From: Oreohelix idahoensis
Lineage: Eukaryota; Mollusca; Gastropoda; Stylommatophora; Oreohelicidae
DNA: 64,000 bases
Assembly: GCA_024509875.1 (NCBI GenBank)
Contig: JAMPIV010019840.1
Location: 372,001 to 436,000 of the forward strand
Reading direction: 5' to 3'
Within the stretch, counting starts at the first letter, position 1; the number at the start of each line of letters is the position of its first letter. Position numbers and translations under genes: made by a program. The notes below the pieces were generated by a model. The model did no database searches and was not told the origin of the DNA. It saw only the letters and a list, made by a program, of their open reading frames with translations. Below are positions 22,162 through 34,215 of the stretch, piece after piece.

Positions 22162-23599
22162 ATACATACTGCTGGGTTCAGAGGAGTTTATCTTGTATAA
22201 ATATAGATATCTTTTTTTCTGGTTTGGGTAACCTCAATATTAGTCGAAGGCAAGATGGCAAGCCTCAGGGACTTTATTGATATGGGAAAACAGTTGGATA
22301 AAACAGGCCTCGAACTTTAAATATGGGCAACGAAACAGTTAAAAAGCAGAGGCAGAAACAAAATGAAAACAAGACGAGGAATGAAAAGAAAGATATGATG
22401 AAAGACTGTTAAAGAGATTTAAAGTTGAGGCCAAACAAAACGAAGTTGAGGAAACTACCAAACAAAGGGAAGTTGAGGAAGCAACCAAACAAATAGACAT
22501 TGAAAAAGAAAAAGTCAATGCTTTAAAGAAATTAGAATTAGAAGCTTCTTGTCATGAGTTATCTGGTAGAGAGTCCTCGGAGAAGGAACCATTCCATACA
22601 TATAAATTAAAGTTACCAAATTTTAAGACTTTTTCGATTTGACCGACGTGTACCTAGAACGCTTTGAAGGAAAGATGATTTCACTGAAGATAAAGAAAGA
22701 ACAATGGAGTTCCACGTTATGCGATTTGCTTACGTAGCAGGCGTTACAAACTTATTTTTATTACCTGTAAATGACCGGCTCAGCTATGATGTTGTAAAAG
22801 AAGCATTGCTTTGCAAATATCTTACTTCACATGGTTATTCCATGCGTTTTAAAAAACGAGAAACCCAGTAAAGATCCGGATTTTGGTGACTTTAACGCTA
22901 ACATAAAACTAGCATTTACACGCTGGATAGATCTATCAGGGATTAGTAAAGATTTTGAAGGCCTCAAAGATCTCAACTTGAGAGATAAAGTCCTCTTGAC
23001 CTGTAGTTCGGACTTAATTGCGTTCTTTCAAAAACGTGACCCAAAGAATCTTGACACCATCTTAGAGCTAGGGAGGCAGTAAATGACTGCCCTCCCTGGG
23101 AGGTCATTACATAAGGAGGTGGGACCTTAGAATTTTCCGGTATGTTCTGCAAGGGAAGTAAACAATGCACCATATCGTAGACCGCGTTCTGATAATGTGA
23201 ACAGACAATACGACAGGTCGAGATTTGATAGGACATTTAACCATAATTCCAGACCGCGTTATTCCCCGCTCAAGCATTTTCCTCAGCGTAGGTCAGATAG
23301 CTCTCAATGGGAGTATCATAGCTGTGCTTCCTTGCACCGCGCATCCAAATGTTGTGACAAATCAGGTCCAAGCCCTACTAACACACCACCATCCAGCCCA
23401 GAGGGAAGTCCAAGGAATAACTACCGTCATGAAGCTCACTGTTACCTTTGTAATGCGACGCATCATTTTCAAAAAGAATGTCCGACCAGGAAGACAGAGC
23501 ATGCAAACACTACATCGATATTGGAAACATTTAACTGAAGATTGTCTAGGTTGTAAGCCTTTATTCGAACCTAACGGTAAGCTGATACTAATCTGTGGT

Positions 23600-24001
23600 C
23601 ACGCTTTGCCTGTGTTATCGTCGATTGAGGAAGATGGCATTTTGACTTTACACCGAAGTTTGGTAGCCGGTAAATTAGTAAGTGTGCTACGAGAAACTGG
23701 ATGTACGACGATTGGTGTGAGACGTTCATGCATTGACGAGTTGTGTCTCGTCGGGGAAACTGTCAGATGCGTTACCTTTTTAGGCACAGTAGAGTACTGC
23801 CTCTTAGCGGTTATCGGAATAGATACCCCTTTCATATCAGGTACAGTTCGCGCATGCGTCCTCGACTCATCCGTCGCAGACTTAATTATAGGCAATTTAC
23901 CGAAAGTTCAGAACTGCACACAGCAAGATATAGATGACTGGAATCAGCAAAGCTCACTTGTAGCAAACGCAGTCACTAATAGGGCACAGAAAAAAAGCTG
24001 A
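23600..24001 (+). pseudogene. Aspartic-protease-like domain of the Mag-like element
   Basis: The segment 'GKLVSVLRETGCTTIGVRRS' corresponds to the retroelement protease active site, where 'DTG' is expected. Here it reads E-T-G, a lost catalytic aspartate. The downstream 'VADLIIGNL' matches the second conserved protease block (hydrophobic-hydrophobic-G). The reading frame is open from about 23550 to 24001. Confidence 0.7.
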
Positions 24002-24275
24002 GGATCATTAGCTGGATAAGGATCCGGTACGTTTAATTAATAATAATGTTGCTATACCAAACAAAGATCCAGAGGATCGTTGTATGTGGTTTATAGAACA
24101 GCAGCATGCTGACTTATCTCTGCGACCTTTGTTCGATTTTGCTGAGAAAGCTGATATTAAACACACTAAATCAGCGAAATATTGGTTTCGATTAAAGAAT
24201 GAAATACTAACCAGATGTTTTGCCAAAAATCATTCTCTAATGCGGCAAATTGTCTTGCATTGCTCACTTAAGACT

Positions 24276-24631
24276 CATCATCATCAGTTGCCATTTCCAC
24301 AACGAAGGTTGGCTGTAATGGATCTCCAACGTCTTCTGTCTCTTGTCTTGGTGGTGCACTCTGATAGACTCTTTCCTGTCCATCTCTTGATGTTATCTTC
24401 CCACTTATAGCGCTGTCTTCCCCTTGCACGTTTGCCTTCAACTCTCCCTTCTATTATGGTCTTCTGCAAGGTGTTATGCCTTTTTATGTGGCCAAAGTAT
24501 TTTAGCTGCCGAACTTTGACCTCCCTCATTAGTTCTCTTTTCATACCTAGATTTTCTAGGACCTCCTTATTTGTTTTCATCTCTTTCCATGAGATACGCC
24601 CCATTCTTCTATATATCCACATTTCAAGAGC
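24276..24631 (-). mobile_element. LINE family B, 5'-truncated insertion
   Basis: A 13-bp target duplication 'ctcacttaagact' is present at 24263-24275 and 24632-24644. The minus strand encodes the ORF2 C-terminus: 'MWIYRRMGRISWKEM', 'KVRQLKYFGHIKRHNTLQKT', 'KRARGRQRYKWEDNIKRWTG' and 'TTKTRDRRRWRSITANL'. It ends in a gatgatgag-type tail. It was inserted into the Mag-like pol. Confidence 0.88.
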
Positions 24632-24662
24632 CTCACTTAAGACTATGGTGCTTAAAACCGCT

Positions 24663-25239
24663 CGTAATATATATATATATAATGTTATTCTAATTACAAT
24701 TTAAATTTCTTTAAACTGTAAACTTTTAATGTTATTGAAAATCGAAATCAAATTTATTTTTCCCTTAGTATTAAAATTATTATTACTATGTATACCAAAC
24801 ATATATAAGTTTCTCAGAGTTTAAGAACTGACTCATAGTTTTAGATGACACTGAATAACAAGCTTTGTAGTTAGTCAGAACACACAGTTCTGTACACGCA
24901 AAGGCCCGAGATCCTTGGTTGTTGACTTCCCGTAGACCAAACCAAGATGACCACTAATATGCTATGACAGCACTGAAAGTCGTAAATAGTAGCCGTAGAC
25001 CGCCATTTATGTCTGTGCGTGAGTGTGTGTGTGTGTGCGACGGGTACATTATTTTCTACTGCAAATATTGTGGCCGTGCTACGCAATGGCTGCCACAAAG
25101 CAACTTTTAAGTTGAGGATTCTGTAAAGTGTATGGTTAGATCTATACCCTTGTCTTAATGTTAGCTCTCTGTACACTAATGACTTCCCAAATGACGCAAC
25201 AGCACCTGTACAGACTGTGACATGTAAGAGGATAAAACG
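24663..25239. other. No recognisable gene
   Basis: AT-rich sequence with a short TA run (24668-24681) and a GT run (25025-25039). Minor open frames carry no known motif. Confidence 0.4.
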
Positions 25240-25700
25240 AGATGAATACTTCCCTTGATGTTATCCATTTGGTTTGTTTTCCACAATACAACCCACGCCC
25301 CTTTTAGCCCTTTCAGATGTGGGGACATCACTGTAGAGCAGCGTGTCGCCATCGAGATCCATAACTCCTTGTCCTTTTTTCTTTGTTTCTGTCAAAGCCA
25401 GGATTTCTAATTTGGCTTTCATCATCTCTTCCACCAGCTCCTCTTCCTTCCCATTCATACTTCTTGTGTTCCATGTTCCGTAAGTCGTAGTCCGTTCCAG
25501 TTCGTCGCCTTTAGAATCAGTCTAGTTTTCTCTCTTATGTTTCGCGTAGTTGGGTTTTTATGACAAAGAGGTGATTGGCCTGATGTGCCTTTGCATGGTG
25601 GAGGGGCTGCCTCCTTACGGCCTCCATGCAGGCCGCCCTCCTCCTTTTTCAGCCGGCTTTGGGACTGGCCTAGGCGGAGTTTCGCCCCGTTCCACCCATA
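25240..25700 (-). pseudogene. LINE family A, 5' leader and endonuclease start
   Basis: Minus-strand frame 25261-25458 reads 'MNGKEEELVEEMMKAKLEI', 'LALTETKKKGQGVMDLDG' and 'RAKRGVGCIVENK'. Upstream (25470-25700) is the GC-richer 5' leader, matching 420-655. The fragment breaks off after about 65 codons of endonuclease. Together with the copy at 184-655 it defines the family's 5' end. Confidence 0.8.
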
Positions 25701-27385
25701 TTATCTCCAAGATGTCTTTACTCGGATCTTCTCCCATCTTAGAAATGGAAGTCCCCTTTATGTGTGTGGGTATGCATGTGAGCGTGTGTGCTGGTTTTTA
25801 TTTTGTAATACGTTTTGTGTAATCCATACTCTATACAAAGACGTATCAATTAAATTTACGAAACAAAGATCTGTAAAATAAGAATAAAAAATTAGTCTTC
25901 GGCCACTTAAAAATTACTATATTTTTTTTAAGGCTGAGCAAGGAGCTATTCCCGCTCGGCCGTGAAATCAGATCTGAATGAAAGCTTCCTGTGACAAAGA
26001 CGATTTATGTCTGGTGTATCAAGCTCTAAAGACGGAATCGCACAAAAAAGGCTTCATGTTTGTGAGATTGTTGTATCGAAGTTGAACTTTACTTAACTGT
26101 CAGGCCATTCTTTCTGTTTGGTCATTATTAATTTTTACTTGCACACATAATTTCCTCTCCCTTCTCCCCTTCCCCCCCCCCCCCCCCCCCCCCCACGTTA
26201 AAACAAGAAAAAGATTGTGCTCTATATTTCCACAGAATGTGGGTGTCATATATATTTTTTTCTCTTCCTTCTCCTTTCAATCACCATCATCATTACCAAA
26301 AAAATGTGCAATGTATAACTTTAGAGCACAATAAAAAGTATGTAAATGAGGGTGTGCAAGGAGTGAAATTAATGTTTTAATTTTTTTTTTTTTTAAACAG
26401 CTGCACATTGTATTTTCATTGTTATGCTTAAATTCGTGCTATTATTGTCAATGTTTCAATGCATATGTTTTTGTGAATTTCAACGGAATGTGAATAAAGA
26501 TGGAAAAACAAGCTGGCGAGTCCTGTTTAGGCCTTTCTGCTATCAGACAGATAATGTTGTCCTTTTAAGGACTTAGTATCTATCAACGCTGATCGGGTTA
26601 GCAGTCAACAGAGTTGACTTTTTTTGGGTTGGTTAATGCGCTCTGATATAACCAAATAGTTTGAAAGGGACGCGCCTCACTAGAAGAAGGCAAAAACTGA
26701 ACCAAAAAAAAAAAAGATTATTTAACTTTATTTCGTCCATTTTTACTCTATTAATTCATTAAAAATCTTAGCCCTTTATTCGTGTATTTATTTATTTATT
26801 GTTATTTCAACTTGTTTAAGTATGCACATGAAAGTGTGAGTATTCGTGAGTGTTCATTTGTACTATAGAATGTACTCTCCTTGTATTCCTAGTAAAACGC
26901 ACTTTTTAAAATTTATTTTTATTTGTAAATTGTTAAGAAATTCACATAAAAGTTGAAAAAAAAAATTAGATGGGCAATAATTTAAAAACAAAAAACAAAA
27001 ACCCACTAATGACAGGTGCTTATACCACCAGTAAGTCAAGTTGGTGATAAATGTGAGGGAAGAATTCATTGATTCTTCCATCATCATCATGATCTGTCAC
27101 GCACTTTCATTCAACCTCCGCGTTCGTCGTCGCTGTTTATAAATTTCCGTTCTTGAATTTTCGCTCTGCACCCACCTCTCTTCTAATCTTGGGCGACCGT
27201 ATCAATCTGTACATCATAATTAGCCCGATGTGACAATGTGCTCTGATATTTCTGTGCTTGTGAAGAAACCACCCCCATTTGAACCTGGCTTTCCTGAAAC
27301 TGTTTGGAATTTTCTCGCAAGTGGTAGGAACCAGTGCATCCTTTTCCCTATTTCTTTCTGGACTAGTCTCAGCCACTGACTTATT
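25701..27385. other. No recognisable gene; poly-C tract and A/T-rich sequence
   Basis: Contains an uninterrupted C tract of about 23 bases (26172-26194). A block at 26630-26700 ('gacgcgcctcactagaag' region) resembles 47125-47185. The stretch at 27090-27385 is the probable 5' leader of the gag that follows, but I find no 5' LTR. Confidence 0.4.
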
Positions 27386-28738
27386 ATGGCAGAAAGGGCA
27401 AAGCTTAGACAATTCCTCAGAGACGAAGCGAGACAAGAGGGTTTGGACGGAGACGAAGCAAAAGCTTTTGTCAGGGACGAACTTGAGAGATATGACGCGG
27501 AGAAGAAAGAAGAAGAATTAAGATGGAAAGAAGAAGCAGCGGAGAGGAAAGAAGTGGAAGATCGGCTATTACAGCAGAAAAAGATTGAGGAAGAAATGGA
27601 AATTCGCAGGATGCAGCATGAGGAAAGAGAGAAGGAGAGACAGCTTGAGGAAAAAGAGAAACAGAGACAGCATGAGTTGGCTCTTAAAATTCTAGAATTT
27701 CAAAGACGTGGCGCTGCCTGTACCTCCAGCAATGGAGAGTCTTCTCCTCATTCTTCCTTAACTGATCCTTCTAACACACAATCAACTCATCTCCCTGCTA
27801 TGTCTTTTCCGCTAGAATCTTTCCCTTGTCCAAATGAGAAGATTGACACATGGCTAGAAAAATTTGAGAAAATTGCAACCCTGTACGGTTTAGAGAGGTC
27901 GCGTTGGTGTATGAAACTTTCCCAGGCCCTCAAAGGTTCTGCGTATGATGTTTACGCCAAACTGGAGACCAGCCAACAAGACAACTATGATGTGTTGAAG
28001 AAAGCGTTACTGGAGCGCTTCGAAATGAATGCTCGCAAATTTTTGCAACTATTTCGCAACAGCAGGAAGGAGAGCTCTGAAACTTTTCAGCAGTTTTCAT
28101 CTCGTTTGAAGGGATATTTGACAAAGTGCCTTGAGCTTTCACAGCTCCCCTCTACCTATGAAGGTCTGGAGGAATTTGTTTTAACAGAACAAATAAAGAA
28201 CACTTTGTCTGCTGATACCCGGAGATTTCTAGCTGAGCAGGGGGCAGAAAAGCTCGAAGACATCTTAGAAAAGTCTGAGCGATATCACAATGCGCTGGCT
28301 GAACTACCGGCCACAAAACGTAAACCGACAGAAAAGCATTTTCGGAAAAATAATCTAGACCAATCTTCTCATGCTTCTCATGCTTCTAATCTGAATAACC
28401 ACAGAGAAACTGGACCTCAAAACCCCCCTCCTGAAAAATCCAAGTTCTACAAGAACAAGTACCCCAACCACCCCAAACAGTCTGATCAACCCGACCGCCC
28501 TACATGGCAGCGCAGCCAGAAAGGACAATGTGGCAAAGGGAGAACCCCTGAGCACGGGACTAATGATCAGAGTGAGCACACCGAGCCTAAACGCATCGGA
28601 TGCTTACTAACAGTTTCGCAAGGCGGAATTTTTGACAGTGATTCCCAATCTGTTGGGGATACACCCTCAACGCGAGGTACTGTTACAATGAACGGTTCTC
28701 AAACTTCTTGTTTATTTGACACGGGGGCTTTCGTATGA
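27386..28738 (+). pseudogene. Gag-protease start of a Gmr1-like Ty3/gypsy element (deleted copy)
   Basis: 450 codons. Residues 1-110 are strongly charged and coiled-coil-like (many K/E/R/Q). The capsid-type core follows: 'ESFPCPNEKIDTWLEKFEK', 'LKGSAYDVYAKLE', 'RKFLQLFRNSRKESSETF' and 'FLAEQGAEKLEDIL'. A basic, Pro/Gln-rich tail has no CCHC knuckle. The frame runs straight into the protease active site 'SCLFDTG' near 28710, then a one-base shift ends it. It is close to the gag at 39962-41221. In this copy gag and protease share one frame. Confidence 0.85.
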
Positions 28739-29210
28739 ATGCATTGTTGCTAGAAACCTGGTTAAACCCGGTCAAGAGACAGGAGAGACCGTCCAACTGT
28801 GTGGAGTTCGTAAGAGTGATGCACCTACAGCGCTTCCCATCGCATTGGTGGAGATCCACTCTGATTTTGTCAGAGGCGTGATCAAAGCGGCTGTTATGGA
28901 TGACCCCATCTACCCAGTCATACTTGGCGGTAGATACGTGTGTATTGGGAAACCGGAAGAGCTGATTGTGGCAGCAGTAACTACAAGAGGGCAAACCATG
29001 AAGGAACGGGAGCCTGCGCCTAATTTGTTACCTTTGGAACTTAAAGAAGCGCAACAAAAGGACCCTACTTTGGCACCCTGCTTTAGGAAACTGCCCATGG
29101 CTAAGGAACCCAGACAGCACGGGGACATTTTTTCTAAGGATGGCGTACTTTATCGGAGAACGGGCAAGCCTGAACAAGGTTCGAATCAGCTCCTAGTACC
29201 GAAAAAGTAA
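28716..29210 (+). pseudogene. Protease C-terminal part and linker, Gmr1-like element
   Basis: After the frameshift the protein continues 'SYECIVARNLVKPGQETGET', 'ALVEIHSDFVRGVIKAAV' and 'PIYPVILGGRYV', the second half of a retropepsin-like domain with the 'VILG' block. The linker 'PLELKEAQQKDPTLAPCFRK' follows. It aligns with 39462-40043 of the other copy. It ends at TAA 29208-29210, where the integrase N-terminus is deleted. Confidence 0.85.
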
Positions 29211-30097
29211 AGAAGTCAAATCCTAGAAACGTGCAGATTTTCACTCGGTTGGGATTCCCTCAACAAGTGTTGACGGATAACGGATCTCCATACCGAAACC
29301 TGTTGATGGATGAGATCGTGAAGATCTTGAGGATCCAACACATCTACACAAAGCCTTATACTCCGGCCGGAAATGGGCTCGTGGAACGTGTTAATGGAAA
29401 CCTCAACATGATGTTAAGTAAACTGGCACAAGTGAAACCTGAAGATTGGGATCTTTGTATTCCTGCAGCTTTATTTGGTGTCAGAGAATCTCCTCATACT
29501 TCCACAGGATTTCCGCCAGCTACGCTTTTATTCGGCAGACCCATTAAGGGCCCGCTTGAAGCCTTAATTTGGTCGCTGACAGACCAGAAGGCTGATGAGA
29601 CAGTCGTCTCAGCAAGTAAATACGTATCGGATTTAAAGGAAAGGTTGAAACTAGGATGGGACCTAGCAACGACCAACTTTAAGCGAGCACGCACAAAGCA
29701 CGCTAACCGATACAGGAAAGTCGCGAAAGAGAGAGAACTGGAAGCAGGAGAGAAAGTTTTGGTGTTACTCCCTACCGGAAACAACCAACTGAGGATCGGA
29801 TGGCAAGGGCCGTTTACCGTCCTGAAAAAGATTTCTAAGGCTAACTACCAGATCTCTATTCAAGGAAAGGAAAAGGTTTTCCATTTAAATCTGTTAAAGA
29901 GATACTTGGAAAGACCAGTGCCAACCTCCAACCATCTCCTGACTATCGCCAAAACTGACGAAGATGACGATAGTGGCAGGGAAATCCCACTGCACACACA
30001 AGAAATCTTTCAAAAATGTCAGAAGCGGCGACGCTCTTTCAAGCGCGCATGGGAGACATTCAAGAGAAAGGAAACTTTGGGGAGTAGACTTGAGTAG
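29211..30097 (+). pseudogene. Integrase, C-terminal two-thirds, Gmr1-like element
   Basis: Starts at 'IFTRLGFPQQVLTDNGS' (second catalytic Asp), then 'AGNGLVERVNGNLNMM' (catalytic Glu) and the C-terminal 'LRIGWQGPFTVLKKIS' and 'KVFHLNLLKRYLERPVP' segment. The His-His-Cys-Cys domain and the first catalytic Asp are removed by a deletion at about 29230. RT-RNase H, which follows integrase in the full copy, is almost wholly deleted; only a short N-terminal trace and the RNase H end ('VDLSRNW') remain at 30030-30110. Not functional. Confidence 0.85.
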
Positions 30098-30205
30098 GAA
30101 TTGGAGAGAGATGGAGGGGGAGATGAGAGGGAAGAAGACAGACACCCTGAAGCTACGGATATAGGAAATTTAATTCCATAACGTAGACATGGAGTGCTCC
30201 CATAT

Positions 30206-30223
30206 CTTAAAGGGGGGACGTTC
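30206..30223 (+). other. Polypurine tract of the deleted Gmr1-like copy
   Basis: 'cttaaaggggggacgttc' directly precedes 'tgtcaca' at 30224. The full copy has the similar 'aaaagaggggacgat' just before its 3' LTR. This is the expected plus-strand priming site. Confidence 0.7.
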
Positions 30224-31504
30224 TGTCACAGATCATTGAATTGCCTATATCCTCTTCTATGTCTTTCACCCGTATCCTCTATGTTATTATCACTCTTTAC
30301 CTTTTTCCGGTATTTTTCGCATCCATTCGTTTGCGAAAAATATTTTTTTCCCATTCTCACTTTCGCCAGTTTCTCATTTAGAAACGCATTTCATTGCGGA
30401 TTAAACGAGTAACTTTTTACGTAACGTGTCAGTCCCTCGCACCAGACGATTTGGCGTGAGAATGCATTCGGTCAATCGCTGCAGATTGACGAAATAACTG
30501 TGAATATTTTGGCTATCTCAGACATAGGGCCGACATTCGTCTGCATTCTCATATGTCAAAACGTAGTTTCTCGGTGAGCGCTGAGGTGAGGCATGAATTC
30601 CGACATCTCCCGGTGCAGTGTCAGACATTTGTCTGGTATTTTGCATCTGACACGTAGTTTCCTCGGTAGATTCTCAGTGTCAGGGTGGAGAAGGCGCCAT
30701 CACGCATTCTCTCAGAATGGTCATTTTGGCGTGAGGTGCGAAGACAGGAGGTGTTAAGAGAAGGGGAGGCTATTGCGTAACTTAGGGAAATATCGTAGAT
30801 CTTTGTCTGGTGTTTCATATATACTGGAGGGAGTTAGATTTCAGTAACTTCGCAGTCAAGACTAGAACAAGCCTTCGTTCGATTTCTAGAATCTCTGTTA
30901 ATAGAGATGTCATTTAGTATGATCGTAGTGGTTTAAGTTCTTAGTAGTTCTGTGTTGAGGTAAATCTTATATTATTTATCTAGTTTTTTGTGAGTGTTAA
31001 AGTGTTAGATCGCTTTTTTCATTTTGCTAGTTAGATTTGTGCAGAGAGTTAAATTATTAAGTCTGTTATATTCTCTAGTCGACGAGTTACAGTGGAAAGC
31101 GGAATAAATTATAATCTCTAGCTTAAAATCATGTAGCCATAATGGATTTAATTTAACTGCTAATACGCAGTCGAGAATATTTTAAAACTAACTTATTAAA
31201 TGACTGCTACATCTTGAGTATTGATGGAATACGTAGGTATTCCTAATTCAGGATGTTTGATTTTTAAATATAATTTATTCCGCAGGAAGTGTTAAACTAT
31301 AAGACAAGCTACGCTTGCAGTTTAAATTATCAGTTATAGTATGTATAATTATTTGATATGTGTCCTTTCCATTTATATATAGTGAAACTGTGGTACCCAA
31401 ACTTTGCCAGCGTTTGAGTAAAGAGATAAATCTGGGAAGAAAACAACAAACATTCTTACCTTAAAGATTTGATGTATAACTTTTACAAGAACTTTAAGAT
31501 TTTA
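30224..31504 (+). repeat. Probable 3' LTR of the deleted Gmr1-like copy (right end undefined)
   Basis: Starts TGTCACA immediately after the polypurine tract. Some blocks recall the LTR of the full copy (for example 'ggaaagcggaataaatta' and 'aatggatttaatttaac' against 'gcaaagcggtaatatata' and 'aatggattttgtgttaat' in reverse complement of 35960-36040). No 5' LTR partner was found, so the right end cannot be set; it may reach into the next repeat. Confidence 0.5.
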
Positions 31505-32493
<989 letters not shown>

Positions 32494-32590
32494 TCAGTTC
32501 GTTTTTCCCAAACTATTCATATAATCATTGTCATAGTTTTTCCCACGTCTGTACGTCTAACTGTCGTCTTATGTGTGTATGTATGTGAGT

Positions 32591-32591
<1 letters not shown>

Positions 32592-32686
<95 letters not shown>

Positions 32687-32818
32687 ATATTTATATATAT
32701 ATATTTATATTTATATATATTTATATTTATATATATTTATATTTATATATATTTATATATATTTATATATATTTATATATATTTATATATTTTTATATAT
32801 TTATATATATCATATATA
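32592..32818. repeat. TA microsatellite grading into TATATTTA repeats
   Basis: About 48 TA units to 32684, followed by variable 'atatatttatat' units to about 32818. Its 'YIYIYI' open frames are artefacts of the repeat. Confidence 0.95.
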
Positions 32819-33036
32819 TGCGTGTTGACTGTCTGACTCAATCTAAATCTGTTGTAAAAGATAGGTGTAAGAGAGAAGATTTCTTGATTTCAGAGACAGC
32901 CTCTATCACATTTCTTCCATCTCACTCGTGGAAATCTATTGCTATTACTACTTGTCACTGTGACTATCACTTATTCTAATCTATTCAAAAGGGACCAACC
33001 CAAGTCTTAATACCCCTATCGAAAATCTACGACACG

Positions 33037-33879
33037 GTTAAATGAAATAACGGGTCCATCGAGCCTGATTTAACTCTTCCAGAGAAAAACCTCGAGTACA
33101 TTTTCAGCCTTTGTGGCAAGTAAGATATTACAATCAATAACTTTCCCGACACTGTTGACAAGTGGTGGTATGACCAACTAAATTCCTATACTGAGATAAG
33201 GCACCCGACCTGACATTCCTCATTACTAGAAACCTAAGCTATTGACACTGTGCTCGCTGTTAACGTTCGTGCCTGGTCAATTTTAATGTGACAGAACCAG
33301 ATATCCTAAAATAAGTAGAACCAAGATAACGTTCCTTGAAGCAGTGAATTCAACCCGTCTTTTTGGAACTGGGGTTGTCTTGGCCTTGGCTACCATTGAA
33401 GATTCTGTATATGCATGTCCTAAGAATTGTGTTTCCAGAAGTTGCTACTAAAGCTGTAAGTATGCATGAACGCACGTGATCACGGCTGACTAAATAGAGT
33501 GAATGCAGGACTGAGTGATTCTTTTATTGTTGTAGTTTGGCACCCATTTTTGCTGTCTTAAATTTTCTTTATGCAAGTTTTGTTGCTAACAATAATTTTC
33601 TTTAGGATAAATTATAGTATTAAGTCTGTTCATACCTTTAAGGAGAAATCATTAGACTACAGCAGATTTATCCGTGACTCTTTGGGGCTTTCATCTTTTC
33701 TTCTAACAGGACTGTGGGCTAAACATCGAGGGAAAGGATCATACTGTGGGCCTATCATTTCTTGTATAAATTCATTGACTTTAGGACTATTTGTATATGT
33801 TTGATGTAATTTTATGTGTTGTGATAGAATTTTTCTGATAATTAAAAATTCTCTTGAACTTAACCAGCGTGTTAGTCAT
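33037..33879 (+). repeat. 0.85-1.0-kb direct repeat, copy 2
   Basis: Partner of 31505-32493 without the TA array. It ends 'ccagcgtgttagtca' exactly where the Penelope RT coding sequence starts, so the Penelope element is truncated at, or joined to, this repeat. Confidence 0.75.
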
Positions 33880-34215
33880 GGCCAGTTCTTTAATCAAATT
33901 AGTAGCGTTGCTATGGGCACCAAAATGGGCCCGAGTTATGCCTGCCTCTTCATGGGTCACTTTGAATATTTGGTGCTTCAAAGTTACGATAGACCATTAC
34001 CTGAGTTTTACCGTCGCTATATCGACGATGGTATTGGTGTCACAGACATGTCTGAAGCTAACCTCCGTAGATTCATTGACTATGTAGGCAATTTCCATCC
34101 TGCAATCAAATTCACTTCTCAGATTTCTACCACTTCAGTTAACTTCCTTGACCTTACTGTCAATATTACTCCTACGGGCCTTACTACCTCTATCTTTTAT
34201 AAACCTACTGATGCC
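33877..34215 (+). pseudogene. Penelope-like element reverse transcriptase, 5' part before the LTR insertion
   Basis: Plus strand: 'GQFFNQISSVAMGTKMGPSY' (Penelope RT block), 'FYRRYIDDGIG' (catalytic YIDD at about 34018), 'AIKFTSQISTTSVNFLDLTV' and 'YKPTDA'. N-terminal RT motifs are absent, so the element is 5' truncated at about 33877 against a direct repeat. The frame is interrupted at 'PTDA' by the LTR retrotransposon and resumes in frame as 'HGFLLYT' at 44442. Penelope RTs are related to telomerase RT. Confidence 0.85.
34211..34215 (+). repeat. 5-bp target-site duplication, left
   Basis: 'atgcc' is repeated at 44440-44444. It flanks the LTR element and is the expected length for a Ty3/gypsy integrase. 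Confidence 0.85.

Larger units (their letters stand above)
22255..24662 (+). pseudogene. Ty3/gypsy (Mag/C-clade-like) gag-protease-pol remnant
   Basis: Gag starts at ATG 22255 ('MASLRDFIDMGKQLD'). The gag core is seen at 22831-23082 ('KDPDFGDFNANIKLAFTRW', 'DLIAFFQKRDPKNLDT'). A nucleocapsid CCHC knuckle (C-x2-C-x4-H-x4-C, 'CYLCNATHHFQKEC') lies near 23440-23480. The protease-like region is 23600-24001, and the pol N-terminal region reads 'FAEKADIKHTKSAKYWFRL' at 24130-24195. Multiple frameshifts and stops occur and no RT domain follows. No LTR pair is identifiable. A LINE B insertion interrupts it at 24276-24631. The protein would have formed the particle core and processed it. Confidence 0.8.
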
